Source of the DNA: Mayamaea pseudoterrestris
Taxonomy: Eukaryota; Bacillariophyta; Bacillariophyceae; Sellaphorales; Sellaphoraceae
DNA length: 64,000 nt
Direction: 5' to 3'
Assembly (NCBI GenBank): GCA_027923505.1
Contig: BROI01000006.1
Span: forward strand, 372,001 to 436,000
Shown here: positions 24,161 to 34,075 of the stretch, piece by piece
Layout: every line of letters starts with the position of its first letter
How positions within the stretch are numbered: position 1 is the stretch's first letter
Position numbers and translations under genes: made by a program
Notes under the pieces: model-generated
What the model was told of the DNA's origin: nothing
Databases searched by the model: none
The model's input: the letters and a program-made list of their open reading frames with translations, nothing else

Positions 24161-24713
24161 TTGTTGGCGCCTCGTGTTGTAATATTTACACGCATCAGCG
24201 TGACTTTGAAACACCCCTGACGAATTTGCGGGTGCCGAATACTTATAGTAGTCTTAGAAATTATGAATCTCTTAACTATCATTGTCCATTGTACTACCGG
24301 TACTATAGGCGTCGAAAATCTAATAGCCTTCATTCAGCCACTGACGCTGACGCGGACGGCTGTCACATTCTGCTTCATCGTGCTTTAAGAGCCTTACAGA
24401 GCGAGTGAAAAATTGCGCTACAGAGCGATTAAGCAATGGTTGCCCAGTGTCCAGTGTCTCGCAAAATCCAGTTCATACCTACACCAGTGCCAAGGCGATT
24501 GACGCTGCATTTTCGCATATAGTTTTGCTTTTGCTTAAACTCAAACGTCAATTCATCAGCAGCGTCCGCAGTAACATCCATCGACCGCGCAATTTGCTTG
24601 TCGGGTAGCAAGTAAGGCGGAATAGCAATCGCAATCAGCTGATAGGTAAACACGTAAACCAGCAGTGACAATTGTCGCTGCATTTTCGCGTACAGTTTCA
24701 CTTTTGCACAAAA
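24161..24713. other. Intergenic stretch with decayed 3'-end duplicate
   Basis: These 553 bp lie between the small charged gene and the stop of the FABP-like gene. They contain one TACCGGTA octamer (24295-24302) and a decayed copy of the 3' end of the FABP-like gene (about 24502-24630). No intact gene is seen. Confidence 0.6.
24295..24302. promoter_or_regulatory. TACCGGTA palindrome, intergenic
   Basis: This copy of the recurrent octamer is 135 bp past the small charged gene and not close upstream of any annotated start, unlike the other five. Any function is uncertain. Confidence 0.2.
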
Positions 24714-24803
24714 TCACGCGTCGGTTTCATCAGCAGCATCCGTAGTGACATCCATCGTACTCTCCATTTCCTTGTCGGCTATCAAGTGAGGTGGAATGCC
24801 GTC
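24502..24803. repeat. Degenerate direct repeat, period about 173 bp
   Basis: About 24502-24630 and 24675-24803 are diverged copies. Both contain GCTGCATTTTCGC, CATCAGCAGC, ACATCCATCG and TTGCTTGTCGG or TTCCTTGTCGG in the same order at the same offset. The right copy covers the last 30 codons and 3' flank of the FABP-like gene. The left copy lies past its stop, and on the minus strand it still reads like that C-terminus (MDVTADAADE against MDVTTDAADE). This is a tandem partial duplication that has since diverged. Confidence 0.75.
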
Positions 24804-25286
24804 GTAGGGCAGAAAGAATCTCGTCGTGGTGCTCGTCTCACCCGTTTGCTCGTTGCGTATCGATAGCGTCTGCTGCATGAACGCTCCATCTTCTGCCAAC
24901 TGCCGTTGATCCAAGACAGTCGCCAAACCATTGAGCGTATCAAGGGAGGACTTGATGAGGAAATCTTTCAGACCATTGGATGTCGCAACTTGTTTCTTGA
25001 CGCGCTCACCTGGCTTCAACAGCTCCACCAGTTCTTCACCAAGTCGCAGCTGTACGCAGAGATTATTGTTGACGCGACTAAATTTGTGTAGCGTCAGCTG
25101 CTTGTCGTCCAGTTCGATGGTTTGAATGGTATCTTGCTCCTGCTCGCCCTTTTCGTGGGCAAGGATCGCTAGCTCATCCAAATGCATCACTGCGAGGTAG
25201 TCCTTCATCGAGTAGGGCTTGGTTTTGTCCAAGATCCAAGAGCCGTTCAGTGATTCACGAGTAGCCGTTGCTGTTGGGGCCGACAT
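24714..25286 (-). CDS. Small FABP/lipocalin-like protein
   Basis: A single exon encodes 190 residues starting MSAPTATATRESLNGSW. I chose the ATG at 25286; the frame extends upstream but starts there only with TTG or a weaker ATG. LNGSWILDKTKPYSM resembles the first strand of calycin-fold fatty-acid-binding proteins. The alternating pattern IQTIELDDKQLTLHKFSRVNNN, LCVQLRLGEELVEL and FMQQTLSIRNEQTGETSTTTRFFL suits an antiparallel beta-barrel that carries a small hydrophobic ligand in the cytosol. There is no signal peptide. The C-terminus is an acidic tail (TTDAADETDA). Family assignment rests on pattern only. Its 3' end has been duplicated just downstream. Confidence 0.6.
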   Translation of the reverse strand: MSAPTATATRESLNGSWILDKTKPYSMKDYLAVMHLDELAILAHEKGEQEQDTIQTIELDDKQLTLHKFSRVNNNLCVQLRLGEELVELLKPGERVKKQVATSNGLKDFLIKSSLDTLNGLATVLDQRQLAEDGAFMQQTLSIRNEQTGETSTTTRFFLPYDGIPPHLIADKEMESTMDVTTDAADETDA

Positions 25287-25685
25287 GTTTGAAAAGTATG
25301 TTTGGTACACTAAAGTAGAGAAGGTTTGAAAGTTGAAAGGGTGTTGCATATGCACAGGATCCGTCTCAAAGCTGCAGCGACCTGCATCGTGGTACGACAA
25401 GAAAGCTGATCATATCGGTACTCCTTACCGCTCTTACTAAATTCGTCATGCCCACGCAAACGAGCACCGGCGACCTCATCGACTTCCTTTGCTCCAACTG
25501 AAGGTACGCTCCTGCTTGTCTCTTTTGGATTGAATATATCAATTGTTTTGTTATCGTTGAAATTTAATAAAGAGCCGTACGCAAGCTCGATAGATTATGT
25601 CCACCTTGCATGATTTCGACGACGCCAGGCAATTCTCTCATACAGCAACAACACCTTTCCTTTCACACTTGCAGAATACAGAATC
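25287..25685. other. Divergent promoter region, FABP-like / uS14
   Basis: These 399 bp lie between two divergent starts. A plausible 5'-UTR intron for the ribosomal protein gene runs from a GTACGC donor at 25504 to a TTGCAG acceptor at 25674. Such leader introns are common in ribosomal protein genes. No coding sequence is seen. Confidence 0.35.
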
Positions 25686-25874
25686 ATGGCGGAATCACGC
25701 AAACCAAACAAGCTTTACGCGACGCACCCCAAGGGATACGGAAAGGGCTCTCGCCAATGCCGCGTCACCGGCCGCATGGGAGGTAACGGATTGGTCCGAA
25801 AGTGGGGAATCAACATGAAGCGTCAAACCTTTCGCGAACGAGCATTGGACATGGGCTTTGAAAAGTACAGCTAG
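25686..25874 (+). CDS. RPS29: 40S ribosomal protein uS14 (S29), zinc-ligand-poor form
   Basis: 62 residues: MAESRKPNKLYATHPKGYGK at the start, then GSRQCRV, NGLVRKWGINM and FRERALDMGFEKYS. The order and length fit eukaryotic S29/uS14 (56 residues in animals), a small-subunit head protein that contacts 18S rRNA near the decoding region. Animal and plant S29 hold a zinc ion through four cysteines (CRVC and CRQC). Here only the first cysteine remains; the pairs read CRVT and KRQT, and the loop between them is two residues longer. The protein therefore probably folds without zinc, like C-minus bacterial S14. A leader intron at 25504-25674 is possible. Confidence 0.92.
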   Translation: MAESRKPNKLYATHPKGYGKGSRQCRVTGRMGGNGLVRKWGINMKRQTFRERALDMGFEKYS

Positions 25875-26074
25875 ACGAGAAATATTGTATTAATCTAGAA
25901 CACAAAATTTACTGACTAAGACATTGAGCTTTCGATCGTTCGTCGCTACTACGTGCACATTGTGATCGTGACTTGTGACTGTTCCCAAGTACTCGCGCGC
26001 AACTTCGAAAGGGAAGACTTTGATGTGAGCGCAACCATCGTTCCATTACCCTCGGAATTGTTTATTATTCGTAG

Positions 26075-26159
26075 ATACAGAGTTTGCCGAAACGAGATGG
26101 ATTGCGTATCGCGTTCAAGAACGACTCTTCCGGGATACGTATTATTGCAGACTCTGTAT
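26075..26159. repeat. Nested inverted repeat (possible hairpin)
   Basis: ATACAGAGT at 26075-26083 pairs with ACTCTGTAT at 26151-26159. Inside, CGTATC at 26105-26110 pairs with GATACG at 26134-26139, and the central loop holds GTTC-AA-GAAC. The two stems are nested but separated by unpaired stretches. It could fold as RNA or a cruciform, or be chance. Confidence 0.35.
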
Positions 26160-26860
26160 TTTCAGCATGCTCCGAGTAGCGGACACCGTGGTTTATGACT
26201 ATCATTATCCCATCTCAGACTTCACCCATGTTCGTCCTCGTGAAAACTTGATTGCAAAATGGAACCGCACCGCATACGACTACGTTAAATGCTAGCACTT
26301 CGAACGGAGGCTTACGCCTCGAAAGTGAACCAACACGACAATCTTTTGTCATTACCTCTGCATTCTTTAAAATGCCATACGAACGAACCAGCTCTTGCCG
26401 TTTGTCTCGTCTCGTTTATTCAGTGATTGGGTATGACCGCTAAGCCTTCGGGGTACAGGACCGCATTGAGAAGTTGGTACGCTTTGCTAAAGCTCACCCA
26501 TTCACAACGAAATTGCACTGCTTCATCATTTCAAAAGTCATTGGACAATGAGTGGTGCAACCTTGTAGCAATATACCGCACGGTAGCAATATGATAGCCA
26601 TCTCCCGCCGCCGTCATTGTGAGAAACGCAACCATGGTCAATCGCTAGTGTTGCATAGTTCGGTCATTTTTCGTTTTCTATTTAGACACGAAGCACGCCG
26701 GCAGGGCGTCAAAACGTCATGGTCATTCCGTCAATTTTTGAATGGCCGAAAGGCGCGGCGGCCGCTGCTGGCAGTTTCGAGCCTGCGACCACCCCTGCAA
26801 CAGCAAGCAACAACTCCAACAGCTCTTGTTCAAACAGCGACTTGACAGTGCTACACGCAG

Positions 26861-26873
26861 TATTTATATAAAG
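26861..26873 (+). promoter_or_regulatory. TATA-like element before G-alpha
   Basis: The run TATTTATATAAAG ends 18 bp before the G-alpha ATG. If it works as a TATA box the 5' UTR would be extremely short, so it may instead be AT-rich leader sequence. Confidence 0.25.
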
Positions 26874-26891
26874 ACCGTAAAGTAGTTAAAC

Positions 26892-28247
26892 ATGGGTTGC
26901 GGCGCGTCAGCAGAAGCCGCTCCTTACGAGGCACCGGCTTCACCCACAGCAGCAGCGCCTTTGAAAAAGGTTGAACCAAGCCCTCAGGAGCTAGCCAAAT
27001 CTACGGGTATTGATCGTGAACTCGATCGCGCACGTCAACAGGAAGAGTTAAAGGTCAAATTGCTGCTACTCGGTGCTGGGGAATCGGGTAAATCAACCAT
27101 TTTCAAGCAAATGCGCATCCTGCATGGGTCACCCCGCACGGACGACGATCAGAAAATGTACGGAGTCATTGTAAGATCCAACGTTATCACAGCCATGCGC
27201 AAAATTTGTGCTCATTTGCGGACGCTCGGTTTGGAGGAGCAATTGGCGAATGATCCGACTCCAAATGGCGCGGAAATGTCGCCCAAGGAGGCGTACGATC
27301 TCATCATGTCGCACATTTTGGAAAGCAATGGAGATACTGCAAGTTTACCAAAGCCGCCGGCGGGTGACTGGGTTGGAGAGAGTGCGCGGGCTGGATTGAG
27401 TGCAAATAATGATGCCAAATTATTTTTGGCACTCTGGAAGCCGATGAAAATATTGTGGGAGGTATGTGCAAGAGTTACAAGACTCACGACAGAGAATGTG
27501 ACGAGACTATGTCAAGCTAACTATTTTGCCTAACTTTCGAATACTTCGTGAATTCTGCAGTCCAAAACCATGAAGGAAGTTTGGTCGAAGCGATCAGCCG
27601 TCAATGTGATTGATGGCCACAAGGACTACTTGAATGATCTTACTCGCATCGCTAGCCCTCAGTACAAGCCTTCGACGCAGGACGTTTTACTTGCTCGCGT
27701 CAAGACAACTCAAGTTGTCATGGAGCGATACCGCATTGATGGAATTGAATTTGAAATGTATGATGTTGGTGGCCAGCGTTCCGAGAGACGAAAATGGATC
27801 GACTGCTTTGAAAATGTCGATGCCGTCATCTTTGTGGCAGCACTCTCCGAGTTTGACCAAACTCTCGCCGAGGCGAAGCGGACAAACCGCATGGTGGAAG
27901 CCTTGGACTTGTTTCGATCCGTTTGCAACAATCGAGCGTTTGCAAACACGTCCATTATGCTATTTTTGAACAAAAAGGATGTGTTTGCCGAAAAAATCAT
28001 GTACAGCGACATTGCGGCGCAAAAGGCATTCGCTGACTACGCTGGACCACCCAAAGACTTCAACGCCGGTGTTCTGTACTTCATACAAAAGTTTAAAGAC
28101 TGTCTGATCGACGACGACTTCAATGACTCGTTTATCCACGTGACATGTGCGACGGATACGAACAACATGGAGTTTGTCCTTGATTCAACGAGAACAATCA
28201 TCATGACTGACAATCTCCGACGATCTGGCTTTTTGGGGTCTGGATAG
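26892..28247 (+). CDS. Heterotrimeric G-protein alpha subunit
   Basis: Predicted exons are 26892-27461 and 27561-28247 (intron 99 nt, phase 0), giving 418 residues. All nucleotide-binding motifs are intact: P-loop GAGESGKST, switch I LARVKTTQV with the catalytic Arg and the Mg-binding Thr, switch II DVGGQRSERRKW, guanine motif LNKKD, and TCATDT. The N-terminus MGCGAS has Gly2 for myristoylation and Cys3 for palmitoylation, as in Gi/Go, so it should sit at the plasma membrane. It is about 60 residues longer than animal alphas, through a longer N-terminal tail and an insert in the helical domain. The C-terminus NLRRSGFLGSG lacks the Cys four residues from the end, so pertussis-type ADP-ribosylation is not expected. 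No beta, gamma or receptor gene is in the window. Confidence 0.95.
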
Positions 28248-28745
28248 AATGGAAAGATGATGGAATAAGAGCTTTGCTTTACAGTGTCTGTCTTTTTTTT
28301 AAATGTAACAACCGTACTTAGCTTGACTGCGCGCATCGAAATGTGCTATTGCGTACGCGACCATTTTTTGTACTTTGCACCACACTTGATTTGTTTTCAA
28401 TCTCTGCTGTTGCGCTTACGTAGCTCATGCCATCGTCGCCCCGAGTCCAGGAGTTGCTGGATCTACACTACTTTGATTTCCACTCATTCGTTGGCGAGAC
28501 TACCAACCGACGCTCCGATATAACTAATACAAGCAGACGGAAAGACTAACTACCAACGCTCCGACACAATCAATACAAGCATGTTATACAGGCACAAGCG
28601 ACGTACATATCCGTTGATTGAAAGACTGTAGCTTAAAAAATACTGATTATGTTAATGGCCTCCCATAATTGATGTCGAGTCTATCTGTCCCAGTCGTTCA
28701 TTCTGGCAAGCAAACGCACTATTTGTGCCTTCATCTTTTCTATTA
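28248..28745. other. Intergenic stretch between convergent G-alpha and DHCR7
   Basis: These 498 bp lie between two stop codons. They contain a degenerate direct repeat (about 28498-28580) and no supported gene. Confidence 0.5.
28498..28580. repeat. Short degenerate direct repeat
   Basis: Two imperfect copies of about 38 bp share CTACCAAC, GCTCCGA and AATACAAGCA in the same order at a spacing of about 46 bp. They lie in the 3' region between two convergent genes. No function is evident. Confidence 0.55.
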
Positions 28746-30293
28746 TTACACAAGACCTGGAAGAATCTTGTAAGGCACATGCTCGCAATATTGATCCCAG
28801 TATTTTCCGTACTTGGTTCGGCATCTGTCATCGTCGCGCCATGCTCGATCTGTGAGCAAGATCGTCAAGTAAATGACGTAAAAGTAAGGCCCCAGCACGG
28901 CAGAAACGCCTTCCTTGGGCATTCCAGCCGACACACTCCAGAAGAACGAGGCCAGAATTTCTGGCACGTAATGGAAGTGACGAGAAATCATCCACCATCC
29001 ATCCAGCAGTAGGAGCGAATCCTTCATTTGCCCGTCAGCCGTCATGTACTTGGCGACAATCTTTCGCGGCTCGCGTCCCCAAATTAAACACTTTCCCTGA
29101 GTTTGTCGAAAGACATATCGCTGACGGTCCGAGTCGTAGTTAATGGCGACGCAGGCAAAGCCAGCGAGAAAGATGAGCGCTGCACCCAAAACCGACCATT
29201 CCGGTCCATTCGTCGTCAAGTAGAAGGCCTGGCTCGTATACACCGCTGGTACCCATACCAAGCAACCCCAGCATATGTAGTAGCTATACAAGAATCATAG
29301 GAGAGAGCAAGAGGCAACTCAGCAAGATGGTCTTGCACGCGGAGGCAATACTCATTCCTCATACGTACCCGGCCCGATCATGCTGAATATCCATGCTGCA
29401 CATGTATCCCATCTCCCAAAAGAAGAACTTGGCTATGTAAACCAATTGAATAGCTACAGAGGCGGCAAGTCCCGGACTTAATCGCCCATGCGGATCAAGC
29501 TCCATGTTTTTAAAACAAAACGAGCAAATGGCCACGGCCCAAAACATCATACCCATGCGGCAATTTGTGAACAACTTCACGTCCCAACCGAGTATGCGAG
29601 GATATAATTCCATGCCCTGTGATGGATACGAAGTAATTGCATTAGCTTTTGCTTTGTTACCTTACTTCGCATGAATTACGCACACAGACAAAATTCCATC
29701 TCATTTTACGACTTTTTCGATCTTAAACTTACCCAGTAAAAGTCCTGAATAAGACTTCCATTTGATCCAGAGTCTGGTCCACTTGGAGAAACATTTCCTT
29801 TTACATAGAGCATGGCGCAGAAGCAGAGTGCAAAGACATTCATGGTCGAGATGACATTTCCAAAGTAGTCATACAGCAACGCCGGCTGCAACACATCAAA
29901 GTAGGCACCGACCAGTAAAAGTAGCATGGTAATGATGAAACATGCCATCCCATTAGCCTTGTACACGGGCCTGACGCCATTCGGAGTGATTGTACCGACA
30001 AACTCGCGGCCTGGAACCATCTTCATTAACGCAAGCTGCAGCAAGGCAAATGCACCGACGGCCTTCCAAACTCCAGGCAGCCATGGACTCGGCCAGATGC
30101 TATAAAGTGTTTTCAAGAGTCCAGTGGAAAACAAGTCGCGGCCAAACGCAAGGAAATCTCCCTGTCGCTGTGAAACGACATGGTAAAACACAATGCTAAA
30201 CGGAGGCGTGACGAGCATGAGAAAGAGCGGACCGAGGACGTCACGCTGTGGGATCAAGCCCTTCCCGGATGACCAGGTTGATGCAGTCGACAT
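28746..30293 (-). CDS. DHCR7: 7-dehydrocholesterol reductase (sterol delta-7 reductase)
   Basis: Predicted exons are 30293-29733, 29616-29369 and 29283-28746, giving 448 residues; introns are 116 and 85 nt and phases agree. It is an ER membrane enzyme with about nine transmembrane segments that uses NADPH to reduce the C7-C8 double bond late in sterol synthesis. The match to DHCR7 is close: DFYWGMELYPRI rebuilt across intron 1, CSMDIQHDRAGYYICWGC rebuilt across intron 2, INYDSDRQRYVFRQTQGKC, SRHFHYVPEIL, and DRAWRDDDRCRTKYGKYW near the C-terminus. The RAGYYICWGC and HFHYVPE motifs separate it from the C14 reductase and lamin-B-receptor branches. It is convergent with G-alpha and divergent from the neighbouring membrane-protein gene. 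Confidence 0.95.
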
Positions 30294-30602
30294 GTCAGCA
30301 GCTTTGTGATGTGTCAAGACAAGGTAATGCTACAGACTGATACTGTACAAGTAGGATCAATACGGTTGTGTGGAACCTTTGGCGGTGCGGCTGCTGATTC
30401 ACCGCACACGCCATGGTCGGCCCGGCGCGAAAGATGAGCCAACCAATGCAGTCTCGCTTCGGTTTTAAATGGTAACGGTGCGACAGGGATCTCGTGTCAA
30501 AGAACTTCGATGAGCCTCTCACATCTCACATCTCACGCTCGTCGGCAATCGGCCTCTCGTTTACTGTTAACATTCGCCTGCAAGAGAAGGACAGCTTGAA
30601 AC
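30294..30602. other. Divergent promoter region, DHCR7 / membrane protein
   Basis: These 309 bp lie between two start codons. A short CTCACAT direct repeat is at about 30518-30535. No gene is seen. Confidence 0.4.
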
Positions 30603-31616
30603 ATGTCAGCGACTACATCAGGTAGTTCCACCAACAATGCAACTTTGATTCCTGCAGTTCTCACAGCTGCACCGCCTCCGTGGCATTCAATTCTGATTTT
30701 ATGCAGCATGATAACCCTCTTTCTCTGGCGATTGCCATCAATTCAATCAATCGATCAAGACGCCACCATTGCAACTTTTACCAACATTATATTCCCTAGC
30801 TTTTTGTCGCTGAGGCAACTAGCTTACATTCGACTTGCGATTGCTGCAAGCATTTGGGCCTTGTCAATCCAAACGATTCTGGGACCGGGATGGGCGCAAG
30901 AGACAACCTATCGAGCAGGCAGTAAGCTTGTCAAGGCGCCCAACCAGTTGCGGGGAATCAAAACCATGTATCCATTCACTTCCGTCGCTTGGAACTTGCT
31001 TGGAGCTTCGTTTACGTTGTCTGGTTATATTGCGCTGCAGGCAGCCATTCAAATGGAATCCTCGTCCAACGAAATGAAGGATCTATCGGGCTTGTCTCTA
31101 TCTCCATGGCTCCTGCGAAGTGCACTTATTCTGTGGGAGATTGCAGCACCTTTTACCCTTTTGGTAGCCACGGTTATTCGATATGCTATATGGCCGGCGG
31201 TGCTAAAGGTCAAGGATAGCACGGCCAACCTCAAGACCTTTCGCAACATCATGATGCACAACCTCAACGTACTCTTTGCCATGCTGGAAATTGCGCTAAT
31301 GGGCGGCGTCCGTGTTCGTTTGGAGGACATTGCCTTTGCACCACTCGTTGGGTGCATGTATGTATTGTTCAGCTGGTTCATGGTCAACAAGTGGAACGAA
31401 TCCACCAAGGGGCCGCAGTATATATACTATTTCTTTGATACAACCTTGGGTAAGGCGGCAAGTATTGCTTTGGTAATGCTGCTGGTTGTCCTTATGGCTT
31501 TTTACGCCTTGTTTGTCTCGGTGGAATATATTATGCAATCTATGAATGGGAACGTTGTCGCTCATTTGGGTTTTGTCGTGGCTGTCTGCAGTTTGTCGAT
31601 GAGGTTTTACGACTAA
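30603..31616 (+). CDS. Multi-pass membrane protein, FAR-17a/AIG1 or rolling-stone-like
   Basis: A single exon encodes 337 residues. I count six or seven hydrophobic segments, for example SILILCSMITLFLWRL, SFTLSGYIALQAAI, LILWEIAAPFTLLVATVI, LVGCMYVLFSWFMV and SIALVMLLVVLMAFYAL. FTSVAWNLLG followed later by MMHNLNVLFAMLEIAL resembles the conserved Thr and His regions of the FAR-17a/AIG1 and rolling-stone families. Some animal members of that group hydrolyse fatty-acid esters of hydroxy fatty acids with a Thr/His pair. The match is by pattern only, so enzyme activity is a guess. Alternatively it is a lineage-specific membrane protein. Confidence 0.65.
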   Translation: MSATTSGSSTNNATLIPAVLTAAPPPWHSILILCSMITLFLWRLPSIQSIDQDATIATFTNIIFPSFLSLRQLAYIRLAIAASIWALSIQTILGPGWAQETTYRAGSKLVKAPNQLRGIKTMYPFTSVAWNLLGASFTLSGYIALQAAIQMESSSNEMKDLSGLSLSPWLLRSALILWEIAAPFTLLVATVIRYAIWPAVLKVKDSTANLKTFRNIMMHNLNVLFAMLEIALMGGVRVRLEDIAFAPLVGCMYVLFSWFMVNKWNESTKGPQYIYYFFDTTLGKAASIALVMLLVVLMAFYALFVSVEYIMQSMNGNVVAHLGFVVAVCSLSMRFYD

Positions 31617-31790
31617 TAATACAGGGACAAACTTCGTTGAATATGTGATGAAGGCGGTTAAGCGACGCAAATGTAAATATAACTATCGAGCTATGATGTG
31701 TCTATAACTTTTCTAATCACGGCGTAGCTAATAACTAATAAAACTAATAAAACAAATTGAATTGCTTGCATCTGCACGACGTCCAATGCA

Positions 31791-33245
31791 CTACACCTTG
31801 CTACTTTTTCTTCCGAAAATCTTCGACTTCCGCCCGGCAGCAGCGTCTTCATTCGGAGTATCAACACCAGCATTACTTGTAGTCCCTTTGGTCCGATTTG
31901 ACTTGTCACTGGCGAACCATCCAAGTTTATCCTTGTTGTCCTTGTGCTTCCTCCGCCGAAGCATGAGTCGCTTTCTCATGGCCCGCAATCGCGAGAGCCG
32001 CGACCGCCTTAGGTAAATGAGTGTCGACAGAGCGACAAGTAATACACCAAGGACAATGAGGAGAATAGCAATTGCTCGAATCGTTCGGCTCTGTTTGGTG
32101 CTATACGTGCGAGCTACCGCTCGCTCTTCCGCGGCGGCATATTGCTTGAGCTTGGAAAAGGGATCGGGACATAGTCCAGGATACTCGCGGATGCTACAAG
32201 ACCGGCTATTGTAGAGTACGTTCAGCGGACTGTTATCCTTGTTTTGCTTGTAGCTGCTTGATGAGTATATTGGAACGCACTGTGCTTGATGCATTTCGGA
32301 GTTGAAGGTGCTTAAGCTATCACTGGTTTTTTGCGAAGCAGTATGGTCACAGTAAGATCCTTTGAATGTCTTGATAGCAAATTTCTTTCCATTGCAGGCA
32401 AGTCCATAGCTTGTTTGACCCGAGTTGTATTTAGTATTATGATTGACGCTTCCGTAATTGTCGCCGAGGTCACGATTGTTGCCACCGTTTTCGTAACACG
32501 TCGATGAGATACCGCCAGGCAAGTCTTCCTCCCCATCATCATCGTTCGTGTAACGACTATTGCTTGAAAAGCTTATTTTACCCGAATTAACAACACTTTG
32601 TGTAAACGCTTCGACACCTGACGTCGTAAAGAAAGAATTGACAAAGTTCTCCGGAGAACATCCAGTGTCTTTCTGTCCCTTAAGAACGCCGTATAAACTG
32701 TAAGCTGCATTTGCTCGAAAGCACTCGGTCGAGCCCATGTACCAGTATGCATCATCTGTCTCGACACCGCATGTATCTCCTTCTCCTTCATGATCATACG
32801 TGCTCCAGCTGGAAAAGATGGTGCGTTTGTGCGAGACGTGAAATCGTGAGGTGTGCGGACGCATATGACATGAGACACATCGTAGATCCGATATTCGCTA
32901 TCCGAACACTTACACGCAGTTATGATAGCTGACGTAGAGTTTGTCAAAATTTGCCAAAGACTGGAGAACGTTGGAACTCTCGGCGTAGTACTGTTTGTTT
33001 CGAACATTCGGATTGATGCGGTTGGCCGCGTAATAATTCGAGTCTCGATAAGCTTCATTCGAAGAAGCGCAAGCAAAATGCACGCATACTAGAAGCGTTA
33101 GTATCATGTACCACAAAATCATATCGATAACGCGGGACCAGAGTGGATTATAGAACATGGTGCCCCGACGAGCCGATCCGTGGTAAATTTGAAAAAGTGA
33201 AACGGATGATGCAAGGCCGGCTTGTATCGGGATGGCACGCGCCAT
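31791..33245 (-). CDS. Secreted or type I membrane protein, cysteine-containing, unknown
   Basis: Predicted exons are 33245-32914 and 32808-31791 (intron 105 nt, GTAAGT donor), giving about 449 residues. The start could also be the ATG at 33158, which puts the hydrophobic run MILWYMILTLLVCVHFACASS closer to the N-terminus as a signal peptide. The ectodomain of about 300 residues has scattered cysteines (DTCGVETDDAYWYMGSTECF, SSTCYENGG, GSYCDHT, RSCSIREYPGLCPDPF), suggesting disulphides. A single transmembrane segment, IRAIAILLIVLGVLLVALSTLIYL, lies near residues 355-378. A very basic cytosolic tail follows (RLRAMRKRLMLRRRKHKDNKDK). I do not recognise the ectodomain. A plasma-membrane or cell-wall-facing protein is likely. 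Confidence 0.6.
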
Positions 33246-34075
33246 TGCTATTTAGACGAATTTATTCGCTAAACTGGATTGAACCGTTATGTGAGCCAGC
33301 CGACAATTCAACGGCAGCGGCGACAAACTTCGAAAAATAAATAATGACTGCCAACAAACGCCGATGTGATGCGTAAAGTGGCTAACAAACACTGGAGAAT
33401 AATAAGCGACGACGTTTGGCGCACAATCTGCTAAACTATATGTACCTGCATTCGAACAAGAACAAAGAAAATGAAACTTACTGGGCCAAAGCTCGTCAGC
33501 AGTTCAGAAAAAGCTCATTTGCCACCATGTATATCATGTCCAGTCCCATGTCGCGGATTGTGGAACGAAACGAAGATTGTTTCTTGAGATACCTTAAACG
33601 AAATAGCCTTTGCATTGAGTAATACCCCACGAATATGAACGAGTAGAGCACATTTAACTCCGTCGTCAGTGGCTATGTCGAGCTGGACACCATTTCAATG
33701 TCAAAGTCAAAGGTGCCGAGTGTACGGTAGAGTTGCCTTGCCGAGTTTGTCAGCTGCAAAGTCAGCAGAACCGATACCTGTTTCTCTTTGAGCGCCTCAT
33801 GTCTTTCAAGTTAATTCTGAAAGTGTCATCATAAACCTATACGCTAAACCGCTTCAAAGCTACAAAACGAACATCATCAAGGCCTAGCCCTTGCAGGAGA
33901 AATGCTAGCCTTTTGGAATCAAAGTGACTGTGAAATTGGTCAAGAAGTTAATGATTTTAACGGAATTCTTGAAATGCACTGTACAAGAATGGGATTGGTC
34001 AAGATACATTTCACGTGATTCTCGTACCCGGTTTAGTGTCAAGATGACGGACGAGGACGAAGGTGTCGTGTTTAA
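33246..34075. other. Intergenic stretch, no gene seen
   Basis: These 830 bp lie between an unknown membrane-protein gene and the stop of the glycosyltransferase gene. Short AT-biased ORFs have no recognisable product. I found no repeat or RNA gene. Confidence 0.45.

Larger units (their letters stand above)
25875..26891. other. Intergenic stretch upstream of G-alpha
   Basis: These 1017 bp contain no ORF that resembles a protein. They include a nested inverted repeat at 26075-26159 and a TATA-like run just before the G-alpha start. I found no tRNA-like box. Confidence 0.5.

Noticed and set aside
24429-24701. Minus-strand 90-codon ORF as a separate gene
   Set aside because: Its sequence is the decayed duplicate of the FABP-like 3' end and not an independent gene.
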